Shown: positions 1 through 12,136 of the stretch, in pieces
How positions within the stretch are numbered: the first letter of the stretch is position 1
Layout of the letters: the number at the start of each line of letters is the position of its first letter
NCBI GenBank assembly: GCA_037976565.1
Contig: CP137668.1
Span: forward strand, 200,719 to 264,718
Direction: 5' to 3'
Origin: Mesocentrotus franciscanus
Taxonomy: Eukaryota; Echinodermata; Echinoidea; Camarodonta; Strongylocentrotidae
Length of the DNA: 64,000 bases
Translations under genes and position numbers: made by a program
Notes under the pieces: generated by a model
Seen by the model: the letters and a program-made list of their open reading frames with translations, nothing else
What the model was told of the DNA's origin: nothing
Database searches by the model: none

Positions 1-1105
1 TTATCTTGCTGTTTCCTCTTTTGGCATCACTTTATTGTCCCCTTTTTCTGTATTCTTCCATTGTTCCTTCTTCCAATCGCTTTCATTCTTTTATTTATAT
101 AGTTTCTTAATTGCTCCTTTATTTTCACTGCTTCTGTCTTCTGTCATATTCTCTTTGGAGGGGGAGTATTTTTCCTCTTCTCCAAGTTTTGTTCAATATA
201 TATCTACTTGGATTGTTTCAATCCCCTCCCCCTCTTAGGCTTTAGGTTATATTTTGAAGAAAAGAGGAAAAACACATTTTGGGGAAAGTGAAGAAAGCAG
301 GCAATGACTCATGCAGCTAGGTGATATTGGTTGCCTAATTTGTGTGTAGGAAAGACAATTTAGAGTCAGGAAGAAAATTCATTTTGAATAGTGAGCAGTG
401 ACGAGTCATCCTAATGGATAATACATGATGAATGATCTCATAACCTACCTCTACACATAGCCAATATTCAAATTTCTTTTGCTGTAGCCCATATCAGCAA
501 TGAAGCAAGCAGTGTTAGGTTCACAAATTTCTATACAGTCTTGCTTTTTGGGTACATGTAAGGTACCTCTTTATTTCTTCTTTTAATTGTTTTTTACAAA
601 TATTTGTTTTGTTTGTGATACAATTTTCTTTTAAAGATGAAGTATTTTTGGTTATATTTACCAAAAAGTAGATGCACTCATTAACAAAAAAACCTTATCA
701 CAATCATGAGAGAAATAAGGTGGTATGGATGTGTGTATAACCATTAACCAGTTACTTTTAATCACTATTTGGCCATTCATATGCCCAATCTTGATGAACA
801 AAGTTCCATTGCTTGTCTTATATTATGTAGGTCCAAAGATATAACTTAATCCCACTGTTACCCTGCATTATACATGTTGTTGTTTGTTTTGGAAGCAGCA
901 ATAATGATTGTTATCAATGTTTAGGTCAATTGGATTTGTATGCAATGTAATTACATCATCATTGTTGTAGTGAGCTTAATGATATGTATGTTATGGTAAT
1001 TTGAGTCATTTTCTGGCAGTTCCAACAGGTTAGGTGTGCATCGATTGTCTGAGCCTGAGGCTCATTTTAAATCAGTGGGAAGGAAAATTCCTTCTTAATA
1101 CCTTA
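1..1105. other. Presumed EXT1 intron, no gene seen
   Basis: This AT-rich stretch precedes the first recognisable EXT1 exon at 2690 and is presumably part of the intron before it. Only one short chance reading frame (35-238, hydrophobic, low complexity) is open, with no homology I recognise. I see no RNA gene. Confidence 0.5.
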
Positions 1106-2056
1106 ATAGGTATTTCTTCATCAGCTCGAGATTGCCAAATAGCCTGCTATTTCTGATTTGGGAAATAAGCCCCGAAGTTACAAATCGCGTCTTCATCAGC
1201 TTGAAACTCGAGCTCGAGATATTTTGCTCAGCGTTCGCGCATTGTGCGAGTCTTCGGGCTGGTGAAGACGCACTGGACAAAGAGCGGGATATTTTGCAAA
1301 CTAGCCCAAGATATCTTGGGATGATTATCGCCAAATATCCTACTAATTGCAACTGCAGGCTGATGAAGACGCAAATTAGCTGGATAATTTGCGATCGGGA
1401 TAGTTAAAATAGCGGGTTTTTTGGCAATCTCAAGCTGATGAAGACAGGCCTATTTTAGCTAATTCTCGATTGAATTTGAGTCTGAAAACTAGATTAGGAT
1501 CACAGGTTGTGAGTATGACAAAACCATGAAAGTTATAATTTTTACACCCTAGGCCATTTTAGTCAATTTGCAGTGATACCTGTGTCTCTGTCCTAGAGGT
1601 TTTATGGCAGCATGTCACATACTGGGTTATGTGTATCTCCGCTTTCTATTGCTCTCCCTCCATCGATAGGCCTGTCCTCATCAGCTCGAGATTGCCAAAT
1701 AACCCGCTATTTTAACTATCCCGATCGCAAATTATCCAGCTAATTTGCGTCTTCATCAGCCCGCAGTTGCAATTAGCGGGATATTTGGTTGAGATAGTCA
1801 TCCCAAGATATCTTGTACTAGTTTGCAAACTATCCTGCTATTTGGCAAAATATCCCATTATTTGTCCGGTGCGTCTTCACCAGCCCGAAGACTCGCACTA
1901 TGCGCGAACGCTGAGCAAAAAATCTCGAGCTAATTTCTCAAGCTCGAGATTCATGAAACTCGATCTGATGAAGATGAGATTTGTAACTTAGGCTTATTTC
2001 CCAAATCAGAAATAGCGGGCTATTTGGCAATCTCGAGCTGATGAAAACACACCTAT
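1106..2056. mobile_element. Fold-back element with ~350-390 bp inverted arms
   Basis: The left arm (about 1106-1454) and right arm (about 1666-2056) are reverse complements of each other with scattered mismatches. Shared blocks include GCTCGAGATTGCCAAATA at the ends and a GAAGACGC / GCGTCTTC pair further in. The spacer is about 210 bp of unrelated sequence. The ends read TA-GGT and ACC-TA, so a TA target duplication is possible. Short reading frames across the arms (1095-1407, 1767-1991) are by-products of the repeat. The element lies in the presumed EXT1 intron and the superfamily is not identified. Confidence 0.85.
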
Positions 2057-2689
2057 AGAGGCTTACCTCAAAAACTGCTCTTTATAGCTACAAACCCCAC
2101 CGACATGACCTTTGAGCAGTATGTTGCTCAGTTACCAAAGAAACTGTCCACATTTAGTGAGTGATTCTTTCCCCACCTTCGTCTTAATCATGCCCATAGA
2201 GGAAGCCTGCTTATAGTGATTACTTCTGGGTGTATCGAAAGTGCTAAAAACAGGCACATTCTGTAGTACAGGCATAATCCAGCATGTCAAAAAGGGATTA
2301 AAATGATTGGTTATTTAAAAACCATTTTCTTATTTACTACTGGTGCTTCCTCCTTCGCTCTTACTAGTACTCTGTACTTTTACTAATAATTCTATTACTT
2401 GTCTTTTAATATCATGAAACCAAATAAGTGATTCACTATTTTACTCTAGAGAAATTGATACACATTGTAATTGATGAATTACATAAACAGGAAAACAGTT
2501 ATTTGGGTTAATCTAACAAAGACTTCACAATTAACTGTTTTATGAAGTGAGTAGACCACTACAGTGAGCAAAGTATGTCATTGCTAAATGGTCAAGAATT
2601 GTCAGGAGCCAGAGTCCAAGTAGCCTCATATAAATGTCTTTAGTTTAACAAATGTTTCTTTTTCCTCTGTTCCCTTTCCCCTGACATAG
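2057..2689. other. EXT1 intron up to the acceptor at 2689
   Basis: No gene or repeat is evident. The stretch ends in a pyrimidine-rich acceptor (TTCCCTTTCCCCTGACATAG) directly before the first exon recognised in the window. Confidence 0.5.
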
Positions 2690-5600
2690 ATTATCAAGGA
2701 GAGAGTAGAGAAACACCTTGCTCGTCAGAACTACATCTGGAACCACCATCCTGGAGCATTGTCCATCTTCAGCGAGTATTCGTCCAGCCTCCAAGCATTC
2801 CCTTTCTACACCCTGGCAATAGGGGCTCAACCATCTACGAAGTTTTCTGCTCTAATCTTAGTGCAGACCCCACCTATCTCTATATCAGCGCCTCTCATGA
2901 AACTCCTTGTCAATGTAGGCAAGTCTGCATATGCTCATCAGGTATGTATCCATTTATTTCTCCTTTAATATCACAATTTGTACACTTTCTTTGTCAACCT
3001 CTCTTGGCCTATGATCCCTATTCAATGTTTGGTCATTAATTGTGATAGTAATGCAAACTCTCGGTACAAGTTGGAAGAGTTGAAAACTTTTTAGCACAAC
3101 CCCTTAAGAGTTGACTTTGAAAATTTTTTAAGATCATCGCTTTAGTATTCAAGTTTTTGGATAAAGCTGCTGCATCTTCACATAAATATTTTTCAAAGTA
3201 AAGAGTAATTGGGAGAACGCTATATTTAAAGTGGAAACCTGGTCGTACAGATACCCCCAGTTGTTTGAATTAAAGGCTGCTTGAAGGAAAGTGGTTATTG
3301 CTTCAGTCTTAGACCATCTAAATATACCAAGAAAGAAAAAGATATTTTACCATTACCCATGGTGTTGATCTATGCTGTGAATTAAACACAATGTCCTTTC
3401 TCTTCTCTGTTGTTCCAGATTGTTGTGTTATGGCAGGTAGATAGACCTCTCCCACCAAAGTCAAGATGGCCCAAGCTACAAGTCCCTCTTATAGTCATTG
3501 AGACTGATCTCAAGGTAAGGTCCTCAATCAAAACGTCTCTATCATGGAAAATGGAATGTTCTCAATCAAGAAATCTTTGCACAACACTGTAACAGTTACC
3601 AGGTGTATTGTATCTTTGAGGCTTATTATGTGAAAATAATGTTCATTATTAAATTAAATACTGGTATTGGTCAAGATGAACAGATCAAGAATCACAGTAT
3701 TAGATATAGTTCTAATGGTGATTGTAATGATGGTGGTGATCATAGGTGTAATAGTAATGTTATTGTTGGTGGACATGGCATGGTGATGGTGGTATAAGGG
3801 AGGGATGATTGTTAAAGTGGTGCCAGCAATTGGAGATAGTGGTAGTGGTGTAGTGATGGATTAGGCTGTGGTGGTGATGGAGTTGGTTGGTGGTGGTGAT
3901 CTGGGTGGGGTTTTTAGTCATAGGTACTTGCCATCGTGAGTGTGATGTAGAAGTGGTTGAGATGGTGAGTGTGATGTAGAAATGGTTGAGATAGTGAGTG
4001 TGATGTAGAAATGGTTGAGATGGTGAGTGTGATGTAGAAGTGGTTGAGATGGTGAGTGTGATGTAGAAATGGTTGAGATAGTGAGTGTGATGTAGAAATG
4101 GTTGAGATCGTGAGTGATGTAGAAATAGTTGAGATCGTGAGTGTGATGTAGAAATGGTTGAGATTGTTAGTGTGATGTAGAAATGGTTGAGATAGTGAGT
4201 GTGATATAGAAATGGTTGAGATCGTGAGTGATGTAGAAATGGTTGAGATGGTGAGTGTGATGTAGAAGTGGTTGAGATGGTGAGTGTGATGTAGAAATGG
4301 TTGAGATAGTGAGTGTGATGTAGAAATGGTTGAGATCGTGAGTGATGTAGAAATGGTTGAGATCGTGAGTGTGATGTAGAAATGGTTGAGATTGTTAGTG
4401 TGATGTAGAAATGGTTGAGATGGTGAGTGTGATGTAGAAGTGGTTAAGTGATTATACGGAACATAGAATTCTCATTTTTGCAAAGACTAGTCGGTTCTGT
4501 CAGTGATGATGGTGTCACCATGTAGATAGTATGCTGAATGTGATGAATACACAAGAAATGAAAGTTCCATCTTACATGACATGGACAGTTCGATATAAGA
4601 ATACAAAAGAGATAGCATGAGGAAATAGATTTTGTACAGAAGAATTTGTAAATTTTGTTTGTGGATTTTGTTAAAATAAACATGTCTTTGTGTTTCCTTT
4701 CAGTCCCTGAGCAGTCGTTTCTCGCCTAACTCTGTGATTGAGATGGATGCTATTCTAAGTTTGGATGAAGATGCCCAACTAACTACAGATGAGGTTAGTA
4801 TTCATTGGAAGATACTTTGATGAGGGAGGTCAAAAGACAGTAGTGTTGAAGTCACAGGATTCCAGGTTCATGACCAAGCCTTGCACCTTGTGATGATTCT
4901 ATGTGATATATGTTAGGGTGTGCTCTGATGGATTAGAGAAACAAATAAAGTCACATTGGTTGGTTTTTTTATGCCTCCGCTACAAAGTAGCCGGAGGCAT
5001 TATGTTTTCTGGTTGTACGTCTGTCCGTACGTACGTCCCGTTCTCGTGATCGCGTTATCTCAAGAACCAATAGATGGATTACAGCCAAACTTGGGTCATG
5101 TATGTATCTTGCAGAGCTAATAAACTGATTAGATTTTGGGGTCACGAGGTCAAAGGTCAAAGGTCACAGGGCTCATTATGTATGCAAAAATAGCTTGTGA
5201 TCACGTTATCTCAAGAACCGATAGATTACCGCCAATCTAGGGTCATGTATTTATGTTGCAGAGCCAATGAACTGAGTAGATTTTGCGGTTGACCATGAGG
5301 TCAAAGGTCAAAGGTCACAGGGCTCATTATGTATGCAAAAATAGCTTGTGATCACGTTATCTCAAGAACCGATTGATGGATTACCGCCAAAATTGGGTCA
5401 TGTATGTATCTTGCAGAGCCAATGAACTGATGAGATTTTAGGGTCATGAGGTCAAAGATCAAAAGTCGTGGGGCTCATCACGCATTAAAAAAAAGCTTGT
5501 GATCGCGTTATCATGAGAACCGATAGATTACCATCAAACTCAAGACATGTATATGTATATCTTGCAGAGCCAATGAACTGATTAGATTGTAGGGTCATGA

Positions 5601-6208
5601 GGTCAAAGGTCATGGGGCTCATTATGTATGCTTATAAATAGCTTGTGAACGTATTATCATTAGAACTAACAGATGGATTACAATCAAACTTGAATTTTGA
5701 AAATTGCTTCCATTTTGGTTTGTAAAATTGCTCTATGGCGGAGGCATCATTTTCGACTGCGTAGTCGAAGTTCCATCTAGTTTTTTTTTTTAATATGATA
5801 TATATATAATGTAAAGATTTTTTTTTCTTTGTTTCTCTGTTTGACTTTCAGGTTGACTTTGCTTTCTCAGTATGGCAGACTTTCCCAAGCAGAATTGTAG
5901 GTTACCCTGCTAGAAATCATTACTGGGACCAAGCTAAAGGTCACTGGGGGTACTCATCAAAGTGGACCAATGAGTACTCTATGGTGCTCTCTGGAGCAGC
6001 ATTTTATCATAGGTAGGTTCTCTCTCTCTCTCTACCTCTCCATCACCATCTCCCCCTCTCTCTCTCTCTCTCTCTCCCTCTCTCTCCCCCTCTCTCTCTC
6101 CCTCTCCCTCTCCATCTCTCTCCCCCTCTCCATCTCTGGCCCTCCTTCCCTCCCTCCTCCCTCCTCCCTCCTTTCCTACCTCCCCATCCCTCTCCCTCCA
6201 CACCCTCG

Positions 6209-6248
<40 letters not shown>

Positions 6249-8021
6249 TTCTCCCTCTCCATCTCTATCTCTCTCACCCCACCATCTCTATCTCTCTCTC
6301 TCTCCCCTCTCCATCTCTGGCCCTCCTTCCCTCCCTCCTCCCTCCTTTCCTACCTCCCCATCCCTCTCCCTCCACACCCTCGCTCTTGTTCTTTCTCTCT
6401 CTCTCTCTCTCTTTCTCTTTCTCCCTCTCCATCTCTATCTCTCTCACCCCTCCATCTCTATCTCTCTCTCCCCCTCTCCATCTCTGGCCCTCCTACCCTA
6501 CCTCCCCCATCCCTCTCCCTCCACATCCTCGCTCTTTTTATCTCTCTCTCTCTCTCCCTCTCCCTCTCTCTTCATCTCTGGCCCTCCTTCCCTCCCTTCC
6601 TCCCTCCCTTCCTCCTTCCTTCCCTTCCTCCTTCCCTCCCTTCCTTCCTCCTCCTTCCCTCCCTCCTTCCCTCCCTCCTTCCCTCCCTCCTTCCCTCCTT
6701 CTCTCCCTCCCTCCTTCCCTCCTTCCCTCCTTCCCTCCCTCCCTCCTTCCTTCCCTCCTTCCCTCCCTCCCTCCTTCCCTCCTTCCCTCCTTCCCTCCCT
6801 CCCTCCCTCCTTCCCTCCCTCCTTCCCTCCCTCCTTCCCTCCCTCCCTCCTCCCTACCCCATCTCCCTCCACTAAACCCTCTCTCTCCCTCTCTATCTCT
6901 GGCCCTCCTTCCCTACCTCCCCATCCCTCTTCCTCCACCCCCCCTCTCTCTCTCCCTCTCTATCTCTCTCCTCTCCATCTCTCTCCCCTCTTCATCTCTG
7001 TCCCTCCTTCCCTCCCTCCCTCCTTCCCTCCTTCCCTCCCTCCCTTCTTCCCTCCCTCCCTTCCTCCTTCCCTCCTCCCTCCTTCCCTCCCTCCCTCCTC
7101 CCTACCTCCCCCATCCCTCTCCCTCCACCAAACCCTCTCTCTCTCTCTCTCTGTCCCTCTCTCCCCTCTCCATCTCTGGCCCTCCTTCCCTACCTCCCCA
7201 TCCCTCTTCCTCCACCCCCTCTCTCTCTCTCTCTCTCTCTCTCTAAGTCTCTCAGTCTCTCACCCTCACTCTCACTTTCTTATCAAGAGGAACTGAAAAG
7301 TATCTGGAATAGTCCATTAATATATGTGGCTGTGCTGCTTCAAACAATCTCTCCAAATGTCATTTATTTTTTTTATCAGAGTTTTGTCTGCCTGGCTCAT
7401 AACCTATCCCATATAACATACATATCATATTTCACACAAGAATGATTTCATCTTGCTGTTACATTTTAAGTCTAGTTCCTTTGGAATTGGAATTAATTTC
7501 TACTTTTGGCAACATTTTTAAATGAAATGATTATGCATGAGTGAAAAAGATAACATATTAATGAAAGTCCTTCAGTTCAGAAGAAACTCCTTGCTTTCAA
7601 AACAGTAACAAACCCATATTTTGTGTTTTGTTTCCGTAGGTACTATCATTATCTGTTCACCCATGTACTGCCTTCACCGTTGCGTGTCCATGTGGATCGC
7701 ACCAACAATTGTGATGATATCCTTATGAACTTCTTAGTAGCCAGTGTAACGAAGCTACCACCCATTAAGGTAACACAGCGTAAACAATACCGCGACACAA
7801 TGTTAACACCATCAACATCAGCACTGGCAGCTCGGTGGCTCAGCGCAGAACATTTCCAGCAGCGTCAGGAGTGCCTCAATCTATTCTCAAGCGTTATGGG
7901 CACCATGCCACTTGTTAGATCTCAGATGCGCCTGGATCCTGTCCTGTACAAAGATCCTGTCTCAAATATGAGAAAACGTTATCGAAAAATTGAGGTGGTG
8001 GACCCTAAACCAAGGACGTGA
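2690..8021 (+). CDS. EXT1: Exostosin-1, C-terminal exons (heparan sulfate co-polymerase, GT64 domain)
   Basis: Five coding exons: 2690-2941, 3419-3514, 4704-4793, 5852-6012 and 7640-8021 (TGA 8019-8021). All have GT/AG borders and compatible phases (0,0,0,2), giving about 326 residues, the C-terminal part of the usual ~746. From memory of the family they align almost without gaps to vertebrate EXT1. Landmarks are [11 protein letters not shown], the DXD-type segment [61 protein letters not shown] and the tail [21 protein letters not shown]. This region is the GT64 transferase domain that adds alpha-1,4-GlcNAc during heparan sulfate chain elongation. EXT1 works in the Golgi as a complex with EXT2. 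The N-terminal membrane anchor and GT47 domain lie upstream of the window. No coding damage was seen. EXT1 is preferred over EXT2 or EXTL because of the tail sequence. Confidence 0.96.
3936..4447. repeat. 29-bp minisatellite in an EXT1 intron
   Basis: Tandem copies of a 29 bp unit, GTGAGTGTGATGTAGAAATG followed by GTTGAGATG. Successive starts at 3936, 3965 and 3994 confirm the period. Some units are shortened (GTGAGTGATG) and a higher-order pattern of variants recurs. The array ends about 250 bp before the exon at 4704. Confidence 0.9.
4971..5780 (+). mobile_element. Helentron-like non-autonomous element, copy 1
   Basis: The 5' end is a hairpin (ATGCCTCCGCTAC... CCGGAGGCAT). The 3' end repeats GGAGGCAT and then has the hairpin TTCGACTGCGTAGTCGAA, a short linker and CTAG, inserted between T residues. 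A 3' hairpin just before CTRR with no target duplication is the hallmark of the Helitron/Helentron group. The interior is tandem units of roughly 150 bp containing AGGTCAAAGGTCA. A second, opposite-orientation copy lies at 24336-25296. No Rep/helicase frame is present, so it is non-autonomous. Assignment to this superfamily is inference from end structure. Confidence 0.7.
6018..7246 (+). repeat. 1.2 kb polypyrimidine tract (TC/CCTT/CCCTCC) in EXT1 intron
   Basis: Almost pure pyrimidine on the + strand, made of (TC)n, (CCTT)n and CCCTCC arrays broken by short motifs such as ATCTCTGGCCC that recur as a longer-period unit. It starts 5 bases after the donor GT at 6013. It produces long Ser/Leu/Pro-rich open frames on + (5970-6875, 6212-7246) and Gly/Glu/Arg-rich frames on -, none of which is a gene. 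Confidence 0.95.
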
Positions 8022-8166
8022 TAATAAGCCCACCGTTCTTTAGTGAATCTCATGCAAATCTAGAAGAAAGTACTAGAATGTTAACATGGTGCAGAGTGCC
8101 CCATCATTGGATTACAAACATGTGGTTCCTGTGCCAAACTAAGAAGTGATGAAGAGTACTACTCAA

Positions 8167-8172
8167 AATAAA
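8167..8172 (+). promoter_or_regulatory. Candidate EXT1 polyadenylation signal AATAAA
   Basis: AATAAA occurs 146 nt after the EXT1 stop codon, a plausible proximal 3' end. Other AATAAA matches occur far downstream, so a longer 3' UTR cannot be excluded. Confidence 0.4.
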
Positions 8173-8460
8173 TCAACATGAATGTCTACTAATGGGACCA
8201 AGACCACTACTTTCTAATCTTCTTCCATGTCCATCCTCTTCTTCTCAATCGTGACATATGTCCTTTAACCTATAAATACCTACAAGCGAAGTTTACAATC
8301 AACATGGATAATCTATTCATGATATTGGTACCACTTCAGAACATCTGATTAGAAACTTCTTGATGTCATAGTGAACCAGGATTAGAGTGCGTGCATCTCG
8401 TATTTTGTCTTAACCAAGTACTAAAACATAGAGTATCGTGATATCTTCAACATGAGGGAG

Positions 8461-9042
8461 GCTGATATATGTTCATCGCTAAGAATCCACCAATCAAAGC
8501 TGAGTACCGATAGAGACCAGCGAGATGAGGGAGGCTGATAGATGTTCATCGCTAAGAATCCACCAATCAAAGCTGAGTACCGATATAGACCAGCAAGATG
8601 AGGGAGGCTGATAGATGTTCATCGCTAAGAATCCACCAATCAAAGCTGAGTACCGATATAGACCAGCAAGATGAAGGAAGGCTGATATATGTTCATCGCT
8701 AAGAATCCACCAATCAAAGCTGAGTACCGGTATAGACCAGCAAGATGAGGGAGGCTGATAGATGTTCATCGCTAAGAATCCACCAATCAAAGCTGAGTAC
8801 CGGTATAGACCAGCAAGATGAAGGAAGGCTGATAGATGTTCATCGCTAAGAATCCACCAATCAAAGCTGAGTACCGGTATAGACCAGCAAGATGAAGGAA
8901 GGCTGATAGATGTTCATCGCTAAGAATCCACCAATCAAAGCTGAGTACCGGTATAGACCAGCAAGATGAGGGAGGCTGATAGATGTTCATCGCTAAGAAT
9001 CCACCAATCAAAGCTGAGTACCAGTATAGACCAGCAAGATAG
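8461..9042. repeat. 73/74-bp tandem repeat, 8 copies, downstream of EXT1
   Basis: Eight near-identical units start at 8461, 8534, 8607, 8681, 8754, 8828, 8902 and 8975 (core GCTGATAGATGTTCATCGCT). Spacing is 73 or 74 bp, the extra base coming from GGGAGG versus AGGAAGG variants. Because 73 is not a multiple of 3, each minus-strand open frame cycles through all frames; these are not genes. The array lies in the EXT1 3' UTR or just beyond it. Confidence 0.95.
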
Positions 9043-11388
9043 CAGCAGAACAAGACAGCTTAGACTAAGCAAGGATAAGGAAATCTTGTTTGAGGTAACA
9101 TTCCCTCTATAGGTGCTCCTACCTATCCACATGATTATGAAATCAGCAGTAAGCAGGATTTCACCCTCCAAAGTAAAGTGAGTTCTTATAAAGCATCCAT
9201 TATGAGAGTAATGGGGTAATATTTCAGTAATATGTCATGCCAATATTTTGTTGTGTATTTGTTCAGCATTGGACAATTTTGTGGATATGAGATCATTTTT
9301 TTAAGAGTTATGAAAAGTGGTCAGATATAAACTCAATCGAGCAGAGATATTTTTTTGAAAACCAGATGTAATCTATTCATGAGGTATTATTATGAAAATA
9401 TTGAAAATATTGTGTGTGTTAAATTTTAAAGGAAAGTCTTGCTTTTTTTGTATAAAAAACAGATAACATATGAATGAAAGTGAGATTAGAGTTTCTATAT
9501 TTTTCTTGGAATAAGAGAAGAAGTAGATCAGAGTTTTAGATGGTTTTAGTAGGGACCATCATGGTGTATACATGTATATATTGAGAGAGTGATGCAGAGA
9601 GAGAGAGAGAGAGCAAGAGTGCTTGTTTTTAGATGTGGTCTTCAACATCCAAAGGTTTTTTTCCTTACTATACAAATACCATATAGCTCTGAGTGCATTA
9701 GGTGTAATTATCTAGTAAAGAAAATGTACGGTAAAGGTATAACTAAAATAACACTCTCTCTCGGCCAATGATATTACTCACATTCATATTTATGTTTTAC
9801 TATACATGTAATCAAAAGGAGCTTGATCTTTAACCAATCATTTAAACCTTATACTGGTAGTTTGATGTGTAGAGATTTGGTTATAACTAATACAAAAAAG
9901 ACTGAGTGCTCTTTCGTTAAAAGCGTGTTGAATAATGAAGGCTATATCACATAAAACATTAACATGCTGATTATACACACCTCTTTTGTTTCTGCAAGAT
10001 CCATTTAGCTGTACAAAAATTCAAATTTTGTTTCAGTAACAAGTTCAGCAGCAACTCTCATTTATGAACTTGTTCAATTTACATGTATTTATAGTCACTT
10101 TTCATTTTCATTGTTCTTTAGTTTATGTTGTTTTCTTACATTTATATGTGGGTCTGTCTAGTTTCTAGATGAAAATATTGTCTGATTCAGTTCAATTTAC
10201 TAGACATGATATATTTATGTGGCTGTTCATTACTGTACAACTCACTTGATTACCTGTTGAATCAATATTCTTTTTTAAAACTTGATATTTAATGCATGCG
10301 CATTATGTAAAACTTTTTTTTTTTTAATCTTATCATGGGACCAGATTTTATACACATCATATACATATAGTATGATTCACACTAAGAGACAACCAAATCA
10401 CCAACAACTTTACTAACCTCACAATTGTTTTTTTTTAATTGTTTTTTAAAAGTAGATGTTCATGTTCTGTTTTGGTTAAAATGTGTATTTTTACTACCAT
10501 CCTATGACATCCTAGAAGTTGGAGTCAATACTCCAGGAAATGCCATTAAATCCCCCTTTCTTTCTATTTTTTCTTTGGGGGGGGGTAAGAGAGTGTAAGT
10601 AATAGGATAAAAACATGATGGTATCAATTTTTAATAAACTATTCAATCCCTGTTCTTTGCTTGATTGCATTAAATAGAGAATAGCCTTATGTTCCAAACT
10701 TCAGGCATCTTTTCTTTGAATAGGCATTATTATTTACTCTTCATGTGGGATTTAATTGGGTCATATTGAATTAATCCAGAAGACCAGGATTTTGATTTTT
10801 TTTTTTTAATTCAATTTTTTTAAATCTCTTTGTTAAGAACATGTTCATTATGAAATTTCATTTTCCTAATTTTTAGCCTACACATGTAGGATGTCATCTT
10901 CCATTTTTTTTAAATAAATAATATGAGTTTGTTACAAAGGGAATTGCTGGTAAGAATATGCAAGTGAATGTAATGTTTAAAATGTGTGGGACCCTGTGGC
11001 ATATGTCAACAATGCTTGTATTTATGTTGCTACACTTCATCATCATCATATATTGTAGCTTGTCTTGCAGAATTATTTCACTGTGCATTCATTATATTAA
11101 GGTGCTAAACATAGATTGATCATTGCAATTTTTTCTAATTGAGCATTGCTTTAGTGCTATAAATAGTTGCTATACCTTCATGCAAACTTAGATACCCAAA
11201 GATAAAGAAGTACAAACTGTATGTGCATTTGTTTATTTATGAATGTTGGATGTGATATATTTGACTCATGTTTATTAAGGTGATAAGAATATTTGTGTGG
11301 ATGAATTGAATGATGTGATTGTTTCACATTGTTTCTGATCATGTTTATAGAATATCCATTTATATATTAATTTCCCTATTGAGTATTC
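9043..11388. other. Intergenic, no gene seen
   Basis: AT-rich DNA between EXT1 and WDR35 with a (GA)n run near 9594-9613 and several poly-T runs. Open frames are under 70 codons with no recognisable domain. It could belong to an extended EXT1 3' UTR. Confidence 0.5.
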
Positions 11389-12136
11389 TTAAAGGAGAAC
11401 TAACCCCAAAGAATAAGTGTAGGTATTCTGAAAAACAAGATGAATTCCTGCCTTTTGATGTACAATAAATCTTTAATACAAACGTGTACAAGAGATATAT
11501 AAATGAAGATTTATTGGCATGATGTAATGCCTTTTAGCATGACATGGGTGCAGCCATTTTCTTGAAAATTTGACGTACCAGGTGGAGTTGTACATGTATC
11601 ATGCACCAAGCTTTAATTGGAAAGACTTTTTAATTCAATAACAAAAAACAACTTTTCAATGAGCGAAAATCATAGCCGAAGGTAAAAATTACATTTAGTG
11701 AAAAATATATAATAGAGTAACAATTGTTACTCATTTATTTAAAAATACTAAAACATAGCGGTTGAAAAATCTATTTCATTTATGCGAAACCTTCACCCCA
11801 GAACAGCACGAACTTGTTTATGCAATTTGCGTTCTGGCAATTGGAGTACACAGGATAATAGCAGGTGAATGAAATGCTTTAACACCACAAACACCTGGGA
11901 TAGAAGCATCCATAAACTTATTTGAATACATTTAGTTAATAAACGATTCCGCATAGTACGTCATGCAATCAAGAAAATGGCGATGCCCATGTCTTGCTGA
12001 GAAACTGTACTTTATTCTTGCTTTATGCCTTTCTCATACACTGTGGTGGGGAATCTTGTAGATTGATGGGCAAGAATGCAATAAATCTCTTAGAACAACT
12101 AAAGTTATTCTTTTGTTGGGGTTAGTACTCCTTTAA
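11389..12136. mobile_element. MITE family A, copy 1 (TTAA-flanked, 748 bp)
   Basis: Bounded by TTAA on both sides with terminal inverted repeats AAAGGAGAACTAACCCCAA and TTGGGGTTAGTACTCCTTT. The interior is shared with a second copy at 52017-52776 in the same orientation (for example TTGGCATGATGT and CACCCCAG motifs). No transposase frame. TTAA targets are typical of piggyBac and Kolobok superfamilies. Confidence 0.85.

Noticed and set aside
5970..7246. Long open frames (301 and 344 codons) rich in Ser, Leu and Pro
   Set aside because: They translate a TC/CCTT repeat inside an EXT1 intron. The first few codons of the upper frame overlap a real EXT1 exon in a different frame. Low complexity, no domain.
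8494..9171. Minus-strand frames with repeated IGGFLAMNIYQ
   Set aside because: Generated by the 73 bp tandem repeat; the same unit is read in three frames because 73 is not divisible by 3, so no repeat protein is implied.
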